A stretch of DNA of 14,709 bases from Pseudomonadales bacterium (lineage in GTDB: Bacteria; Pseudomonadota; Gammaproteobacteria; Pseudomonadales; UBA3067), in the NCBI GenBank assembly GCA_016763235.1, contig JAESUE010000340.1, positions 1 to 14,709 of the forward strand, given 5' to 3'. The translations under genes were made by a program, and so were the position numbers. This document shows, one piece after another, positions 14,125 to 14,709 of this stretch (within the stretch, counting starts at the first letter, position 1; each line of letters starts with the position of its first letter). Below the pieces are notes generated by a model that saw only the letters and a program-made list of their open reading frames with translations, was not told the DNA's origin and did no database searches.

Positions 14125-14709
14125 ATGGAATTACCAAAGATATTCAACAGGTTCCTAGCTGGCAGTGCCGAGAGTAGAACACTTGGCATGGAGGTTTATG
14201 GTGATAGCGTTGTCGCGGTATCAGTAAGCCTGAGTAAAAGCCAGCGCCCGTTATTACATGGGACATATCAGGAAACATTTACTGCTGAAACAATGGATGA
14301 GGTGCTGCTCAAGCTTATCAATAGCAGCGGCTGCAAAAACTGCCGGATTACACTGTCTCAAAGCTATTATCAGATAATGCTGGTTGATTCTCCTGATGTT
14401 CCCGATGACGAACTATCGTCTGCAATAAAATGGAAAGCAAATGAGTTTACAACTCAGTCGCTTGATGAACTTGTCATTGATGCATTTAGGCTGCCCCCTG
14501 ATGCGTATCGAGGGCGTATGGATATGTCTTATGCGGCAATTGCCCAGAAAAAAACAATTAAGGGGTTTATAGATATTGTCGAAAAGAGTAGCGCAGAACT
14601 TGAAAGTATTTGCATCAGCGAAATAGCCTTGGCAAGGCTTTTTAAATGGCTACCTGCTTTTGACGAGGTCGATGTGGCAGTTATACGGCTGGGGAAATCC
14701 AATGGTGCG
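14125..14709 (+). CDS. mshI: MSHA-type pilus biogenesis protein MshI, C-terminus cut by window edge
   Basis: 195 codons are open from the ATG at 14125 to the window end. The protein begins MELPKIFNRFLAG and contains GMEVYGDSVVAVSV, then ITLSQSYYQIMLVDSPDVPD followed by DELSSAIKWKANEF and VIDAFRLPP. This order matches MshI, a PilM-like actin-fold protein that forms part of the inner-membrane assembly platform of MSHA type IV pili. An AGAAGAG purine run 5 bases before the ATG supports the start. The rest of the msh cluster (mshJ, mshK, mshL and so on) would be expected to the right, outside the window. Assignment to other PilM-like proteins is possible but less likely. Confidence 0.75.
   Translation, partial: MELPKIFNRFLAGSAESRTLGMEVYGDSVVAVSVSLSKSQRPLLHGTYQETFTAETMDEVLLKLINSSGCKNCRITLSQSYYQIMLVDSPDVPDDELSSAIKWKANEFTTQSLDELVIDAFRLPPDAYRGRMDMSYAAIAQKKTIKGFIDIVEKSSAELESICISEIALARLFKWLPAFDEVDVAVIRLGKSNGA

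Noticed and set aside
13916..14137. Minus-strand open frame of 73 codons before mshI
   Set aside because: Extremely basic and unpatterned product, overlaps the mshI start, no ribosome-binding site; it looks like a chance frame.

Overview
The window is chromosomal DNA of a moderate-GC gammaproteobacterium. RmuC, an FklB-type FKBP22, CysB, a DinF-type MATE protein, a YdjA-type nitroreductase and an MshI-type pilus protein are all typical gammaproteobacterial families. The mixture, with a PEP-CTERM protein, would suit a marine Cellvibrionales-like or Alteromonadales-like bacterium. That placement is inference; no rRNA or species marker is present.

Layout from left to right: a minus-strand pair of a membrane-anchored DnaJ-like protein (cut by the window start) and a von Willebrand A domain protein; divergent from them a MATE transporter, rmuC and fklB on the plus strand. 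Next come an OmpA-like lipoprotein (minus) and a divergent PEP-CTERM protein (plus), bracketed by 48-base inverted repeats. Then a minus-strand pair that looks damaged: a GIY-YIG nuclease-like frame with no ordinary start codon and an EAL-like/HDOD signalling protein split by a frameshift. An 832-base gene-free stretch follows, holding a tetranucleotide microsatellite, a cluster of hairpins and a dispersed repeat, and leads to cysB. After cysB lie a SPOUT RNA methyltransferase, an unrecognised membrane-anchored coiled-coil protein (minus), a nitroreductase, tRNA-Ser(GGA) with a good stable-RNA promoter, a gene-poor 600 bases, and the start of an mshI-like gene cut by the window end.

The genes are mostly single housekeeping or signalling units and form no obvious pathway. 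The feature that ties the window together is an intergenic repeat family. Its core reads roughly AGCGAAC-CTGTAACTGTTCAG followed by ATTGCG-TTCAAATTTGAGCGTGAGCT. There are two near-identical copies, one copy with an 11-base deletion, one copy split by about 60 bases, and several degenerate pieces. Copies sit just after gene ends, three times between convergent genes, and one supplies the stop codon of the PEP-CTERM gene. Two of the neighbouring sequences fold into similar long hairpins ending in CAGCGCCC. I could not assign this family to a named element. No defence system, CRISPR array, phage or transposase gene is visible.
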